DNA of 64,000 nucleotides, from assembly GCF_008629685.1 (NCBI RefSeq), contig NZ_VWSF01000001.1:558001-622000 (forward strand). The letters run 5' to 3'. Positions 60,304-64,000 of this stretch are shown in pieces (positions within the stretch are counted from its first letter, which is position 1; each line of letters begins with the position of its first letter). The position numbers and the translations under genes were made by a program. The stretch is from Adhaeribacter rhizoryzae (GTDB lineage Bacteria; Bacteroidota; Bacteroidia; Cytophagales; Hymenobacteraceae). The notes beneath the pieces were generated by a model. It had not been told where the DNA came from. It saw only the letters and a program-made list of their open reading frames with translations, and ran no database searches.

Positions 60304-61680
60304 TCACCGCACTACTACCAGCCAAATTAAAAACAGAACGGGTAACAGAAACGGGATTGAATAAGATAGAATATATTTAAAGAAAGAAGGCATTTTAATA
60401 CCGGCACTTTCGGCAATGGCTTTAACCATAAAATTGGGCCCGTTGCCAATATAAGAAAAGGCACCAAAGAATACCGAACCTAGCGAAATGGCTTCCAGCA
60501 AATGATAGGTTTCGGGTGAGCCGGTTAAGCCCGTCGCAAAATTATGCACATCCTGCACGTTGCTGTAACTCAGGTTGTATTTAGCCATGCTCAGCGATAG
60601 AAAATTGGCGTAGGTAGGCGCATTATCTAAAAAGCCAGATAAGGAGCCGGCGGCCCAGTAAACCGTATCGGGGTTGAGCAAACTGCTGAAAGCCGGCGAA
60701 GCGGCCAAACGGGAAGCCATTTGTAAAGCCGGCATCATGGTAAAGAATATACCGAAAAATAAGAATACTACTTCCAGAATAGGCCCGAAAGAAAAGTGGT
60801 TACCGTTAAGCGCGGTTTTGCTCGAATACCGGTAGCAGAAGAAAGCAGCCGTTAGCTGAATTATTTCCCGGATAAAAGAAAATTTCATGTCGCCGACCGT
60901 GATGGCGGGTAGCCCCGGCACTACGTTAGGGTCCAGGAAAATAGCGCCAATAATTATGGCTAGCCACACCAAGTTGCGCTTGCCGGTAAAGTAAAACTCA
61001 ATGCGCTGATCTATTTTTTGTTTTACTTCGGATTTAGGCGCGTAATCTTCGGCCCGGTTTTTCCAATCGAAATAATAAAAAATGGCGCATAAGCTGGTTA
61101 CGCCAATAAACCAGGGCAATACTAAGTGCTGCAAGGTCCAGAAAAAAGGAACGCCTTTTAAGAAACCAATAAACAAGGGCGGGTCGCCGAGCGGCGTAAG
61201 TAAACCGCCGGCATTGCTAACAATAAATATAAAAAAGATGATCTGGTAAGGTTTTATCCGGTGAATATTTAGCCGTATAAAAGGCCGGATAAGCAAAAGC
61301 GAAGCCCCGGTAGTACCAATAATATTGGCCAGACAAGCTCCGGAAAATAGCACAATAATATTTATTAACGGTGTAGCCCGGGCATTAGCGTTTATATAAA
61401 TACCACCGGCCGCAATATATAAGGAACTCAGCAATACGGCAAAAGAAGTATAATCGGCCAGGGTTTCGGCGGGCATGTGGTGGTCGTGGAGCACCAGTAA
61501 ATAATAGCCCAGCACTAGCAAACCCAGCGTAACAGCTACATAGCGGTAATTATGTTCCCAAAAATGCGGAAATAATACCGGACCGGAAGCAATCATGCCT
61601 AATAACAGCAGGAATGGAATAATCAGGAACCCAGGCAAGGCCGGCATTGTTTCAGTAAGGAGAAGGAAAAGAGGAACCAT
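60304..61680 (-). CDS. NhaD/citrate-transporter-like sodium:proton antiporter
   Basis: This 458-residue membrane protein has about twelve helices and the ion-transporter superfamily landmarks NIIGTTGASLLLIRP and SNAGGLLTPLGDPPLFIGFL, and later LDNAPTYANFLSL, which match NhaD-type sodium:proton antiporters. An internal Met12 is an alternative start. Ion specificity is inferred from family. Confidence 0.87.
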   Translation of the reverse strand: MVPLFLLLTETMPALPGFLIIPFLLLLGMIASGPVLFPHFWEHNYRYVAVTLGLLVLGYYLLVLHDHHMPAETLADYTSFAVLLSSLYIAAGGIYINANARATPLINIIVLFSGACLANIIGTTGASLLLIRPFIRLNIHRIKPYQIIFFIFIVSNAGGLLTPLGDPPLFIGFLKGVPFFWTLQHLVLPWFIGVTSLCAIFYYFDWKNRAEDYAPKSEVKQKIDQRIEFYFTGKRNLVWLAIIIGAIFLDPNVVPGLPAITVGDMKFSFIREIIQLTAAFFCYRYSSKTALNGNHFSFGPILEVVFLFFGIFFTMMPALQMASRLAASPAFSSLLNPDTVYWAAGSLSGFLDNAPTYANFLSLSMAKYNLSYSNVQDVHNFATGLTGSPETYHLLEAISLGSVFFGAFSYIGNGPNFMVKAIAESAGIKMPSFFKYILSYSIPFLLPVLFLIWLVVVR

Positions 61681-61840
61681 GCAAATTAAATCTGTACTTA
61701 AACTTTAAAGGCGGTAAAGTTACGTGTTCTGGTTTAATATACTACCGTAATAAAAAGCAAAGAATGTAAGAATTGCCCTGACGCAATGGCAGGTTGTTTA
61801 CAGAAAATGCGTATCTTATACGGTATTTTGATTTTATGTT

Positions 61841-61848
61841 TAACTTTG
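61841..61848 (+). promoter_or_regulatory. -7 element upstream of the Nfu gene
   Basis: TAACTTTG, a full TAnnTTTG match, about 48 bp before the ATG. The nearest TTTTG upstream is too close (10 bases) to be a normal -33 box. Confidence 0.55.
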
Positions 61849-61895
61849 GATCAATAATAGCAGTTATTATATTTACCTGTTAACCTCAGAATATT

Positions 61896-62519
61896 ATGAT
61901 AGAAAATAAAGAAAAATCGGTTTCGGTATACGCCGAGGCCAATCCTAACCCGGAGTCGATGAAATTTGTGCTAAGCACAACCCTGGCTCCCGATAGCGTT
62001 AGTGTAGATTACCCAAACCTGGAAAGTGCTTCCAACTCGCCGCTGGCCCAGGAATTATTTAATTTTGATTATGTATCGCGGGTATTTATTGCCAGCAACT
62101 TTGTAACGGTTACCAAAAACACCGATATTCAGTGGGTGCAATTAATTCCGGAACTGCGTAATTTTATTAAATCTTACGTAGAAGCGGGCGGACCAATATT
62201 TTTACAGGACCCAGCCGCCGAACAGGTGCAAGCCAATAACAATGCTACCGCCGAGTTAACCGGTGAAGATGCTGTTATTTCGCAAAAAGTAATTGATTTA
62301 CTGGAAAATTATGTACGCCCGGCCGTAGAGCAAGATGGTGGTAATATTACTTTTAAATCGTATAACCAGGGAGTAGTTACTGTGAATCTGCAAGGTTCGT
62401 GCAGCGGCTGTCCATCGGCTACTATTACCTTAAAATCAGGTATCGAAAATTTATTAAAGCGGATGGTACCCGAAGTAACCGAAGTTGTTGCCGAAGGCGT
62501 AACCGATTTTGGTTATTAA
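61896..62519 (+). CDS. NifU/Nfu-type iron-sulfur cluster carrier
   Basis: This 207-residue protein has an Nfu N-terminal domain (about 8-100; EANPNPESMKFVLS) and a NifU C-terminal domain (about 125-205; VEQDGGNITFKSYNQGV, GSCSGCPSATITLKSGIENL) with the CxxC that holds a transient [4Fe-4S] cluster. It should pass clusters to apo-proteins. It is monocistronic with a strong terminator. Confidence 0.93.
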   Translation: MIENKEKSVSVYAEANPNPESMKFVLSTTLAPDSVSVDYPNLESASNSPLAQELFNFDYVSRVFIASNFVTVTKNTDIQWVQLIPELRNFIKSYVEAGGPIFLQDPAAEQVQANNNATAELTGEDAVISQKVIDLLENYVRPAVEQDGGNITFKSYNQGVVTVNLQGSCSGCPSATITLKSGIENLLKRMVPEVTEVVAEGVTDFGY

Positions 62520-62552
62520 TTTACCAAAAGAATTCTGTTAAGGAATATTTAT

Positions 62553-62594
62553 AAAAGCAAAAGCCCGGTTCAATTGAGCCGGGCTTTTGCTTTT
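62553..62594 (+). terminator. Rho-independent terminator after the Nfu gene
   Basis: A very long perfect stem of AAAGCAAAAGCCCGG and its complement CCGGGCTTTTGCTTT, with T run. Confidence 0.93.
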
Positions 62595-62746
62595 TACAAG
62601 CTTTTACCTACCGCTTTAAACACGCCTTAATTATTACGTTGCATTGTTGCCGGATAAATGCGCTCTCCATTATTAGCGAGAGATAAATGCCGCTAGATTT
62701 TTTCTGAATATTTTAAGCGCCAATAAAGTCAATTCGGGTTATCTGT

Positions 62747-62754
62747 TATCTTTG
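62747..62754 (+). promoter_or_regulatory. -7 promoter element
   Basis: TATCTTTG, a TAnnTTTG match, only 6 bp before a possible ATG at 62761. If used for that frame the mRNA would be nearly leaderless. Confidence 0.4.
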
Positions 62755-62760
62755 CTACGC

Positions 62761-63129
62761 ATGCAAATTAAGCGTAAAATATCGGTTAGGACTCGGGTGA
62801 CATTATCTGGCTTAGTCTTGTTTTATTTGCTCGCAACTGCTTTAAGGTTTTACACGCCATTCAAACCAATTAATTCCCCTGAGGTCAGTTCAAAATGGGT
62901 TGCAGCGCGTGGGTTGCCGGCAAAACAGCCTTTGCTTTTGCAGGAAGCTGCTATCGCAAACACTATTATTTTCGGAATTAATTCGGTAAATGAAACTTGG
63001 GGGCTGCCGGCAATATTTTCTGCTAAAATATTGCCGTTTATTTCCAGGCCAATATTCTTGCATAAAGTTAATTTCTTTTTAGCCAGCCGGTTGCTATTTC
63101 GGGCGCGGGAATTACCTAATGGCCCCTAA
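62761..63129 (+). CDS. Doubtful hypothetical protein (122 aa)
   Basis: A frame of 122 residues begins with a basic stretch and a hydrophobic segment (about 14-31), followed by a sequence without recognisable domain and with unusually many Ala/Leu/Phe/Arg. The composition is less protein-like than that of neighbours. A TATCTTTG box directly before the ATG is the only positive sign. It may be a small membrane protein or non-coding DNA. Confidence 0.3.
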   Translation: MQIKRKISVRTRVTLSGLVLFYLLATALRFYTPFKPINSPEVSSKWVAARGLPAKQPLLLQEAAIANTIIFGINSVNETWGLPAIFSAKILPFISRPIFLHKVNFFLASRLLFRARELPNGP

Positions 63130-63341
63130 TTTTTCCTGACAGATGTTACAGCCAGGTACGCTATCTGTTTTAATTTTAAGCTTTAACTAAGCAAAATTCA
63201 GGAAATAATTCTTTTTCTTTTAATTCAGATGCAATCCCGCTTTATTTGTTATTGGCTGCAATATTTTAGTCATAATTAATCTTAAAAAGCTCTTAATTTA
63301 ACTTGTTTCTACTATCAAATTAACATTTACAACACACACGA

Positions 63342-64000
63342 ATGGCTTCTAAACTATTTGCCAGAAAATCGATTACAAAACTAATACAGGAAGCCGAAGG
63401 GGGCATGACCGACGGCCACGGTGGGCATACCCTTAAACGCACCTTATCGGCAACTAACCTGGTTATGCTGGGAATTGGGGCCATTATTGGTACCGGCATT
63501 TTTGTGCTAACTGGCAGTGCCGCGGCCCAGTTTGCTGGTCCGGGCTTGGTGCTTTCCTTTATTATTGCGGGTATTGGTTGCGCCTTTGCCGGCTTATGCT
63601 ACGCCGAATTTGCTTCTATGATTCCGATTGCCGGTTCGGCTTATACTTACGGCTATGCTACGCTGGGCGAGCTGGTGGCCTGGATTATTGGCTGGGATTT
63701 AATTCTGGAATATATGTTTGGTGCCGCTACCGTGGCTGTAGGCTGGAGTGGTTACGTGGTAAGTTTTCTGCGCGATTTAGGTATTAATATTCCGCCCATG
63801 TGGTGGAATGCGCCCGGTATAGAATTAGTGCAGGACCCTAAATCGCAGGCCTGGTTGCAGGTTTCGGATCAGCTTGCCCAAACGTACAGCAGCCAGGGCC
63901 TGGATATTGCTACTTTGCCCCATGCTACCGGCGTTTTTAACCTGGTGGCCGCCGGCGCTATCCTGGTTATAACGGTTATTTTAATAATTGGAATTCAGGA
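63342..64000 (+). CDS. APC-superfamily amino acid permease, N-terminal part
   Basis: The gene runs off the window's 3' end after 219 codons. Visible are a cytoplasmic N-terminus, then helices with GIGAIIGTGIFVLTGSAAA, CYAEFASMIPIAGSAYTYGY and LGELVAWIIGWDLILEYMFG, the hallmarks of cationic/neutral amino acid permeases of the YfnA type. The unwound GIG substrate motif in helix 1 is intact. Substrate is not identifiable from this part. Confidence 0.93.
   Translation, partial: MASKLFARKSITKLIQEAEGGMTDGHGGHTLKRTLSATNLVMLGIGAIIGTGIFVLTGSAAAQFAGPGLVLSFIIAGIGCAFAGLCYAEFASMIPIAGSAYTYGYATLGELVAWIIGWDLILEYMFGAATVAVGWSGYVVSFLRDLGINIPPMWWNAPGIELVQDPKSQAWLQVSDQLAQTYSSQGLDIATLPHATGVFNLVAAGAILVITVILIIGIQ

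Noticed and set aside
1-64000. tRNA, rRNA, integrase, transposase or phage genes
   Set aside because: None was recognised by reading both strands; a dedicated search could still find a tRNA that I missed.

Overview
The window is chromosomal DNA from a Bacteroidota bacterium, most likely of the order Cytophagales (Hymenobacteraceae/Adhaeribacter-like). The evidence is the gene families (DUF2490, DUF3108, DUF4097, BatD, TonB-dependent receptors with an N-terminal carboxypeptidase-like domain, SpoIIE/STAS/RsbW partner switching), promoters of the Bacteroidota type (TTTG-N19-TAnnTTTG), weak Shine-Dalgarno sequences with several TTG starts, and AT-rich gaps. Genus placement is inference. No rRNA, tRNA, CRISPR array, prophage or complete insertion sequence was recognised. 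The region reads mainly as housekeeping chromosome with one accessory-looking block.

Layout. 1-10.1 kb: the 3' end of an M20 peptidase, a DUF2490 protein, Hsp20, an HtrA protease, an ALDH7-type dehydrogenase, a macrodomain protein, a 49-residue DUF5989 protein, a membrane-anchored MutS-like ATPase and three uncharacterised proteins. 10.1-13.8 kb: the translation cluster rplM-rpsI-rpsB, then tsf, and a pseudouridine synthase (all minus). 14-17.9 kb: a PhoR/PhoB-like two-component pair, DUF3108 and recA. 18-30 kb: an outer-membrane protein, a GNAT, a MoxR ATPase with a SurA-like chaperone, a large parvulin lipoprotein carrying an OmpA-like domain, an RsbU-RsbV-RsbW-type operon and guaB. 30.5-31.5 kb: a rhodanese and PnuC.

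31.5-45.6 kb is the most interesting block. On the minus strand lie two MacB/FtsX-type permeases, a DUF4097 protein and a LolD/MacB-type ATPase. On the plus strand lie a fatty acid desaturase, small genes, and an NtrC-family response regulator overlapping its histidine kinase. Four copies of one dyad, TGTTC-N6-GAACA, occur as two tandem pairs: one between the permeases and the desaturase, the other directly upstream of the regulator. An ideal -24/-12 (sigma-54) element lies between the first pair and the desaturase. I infer an autoregulated sigma-54 envelope/membrane-lipid regulon.

45.7-64 kb: a NadR-like kinase, an aldose epimerase, a TPP riboswitch in front of a TonB-dependent receptor, a glutaryl-CoA dehydrogenase, ruvB, queG, a ferritin-like pair, BatD, aroC, a YitT protein, an NhaD-like antiporter, an Nfu-type Fe-S protein and the start of an amino acid permease. 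The ALDH7 protein and glutaryl-CoA dehydrogenase at opposite ends of the window could both belong to lysine breakdown.

The gaps are also structured. At least four gaps (near 11.0, 13.9, 30.5 and 60.2 kb) carry degenerate tandem arrays with a strict 7-base period, usually as facing inverted pairs that stop within a few bases of neighbouring genes. Two further gaps carry long imperfect palindromes of REP/MITE type (33.55 and 46.25 kb), and one carries a GC-rich patch (30.2-30.4 kb).
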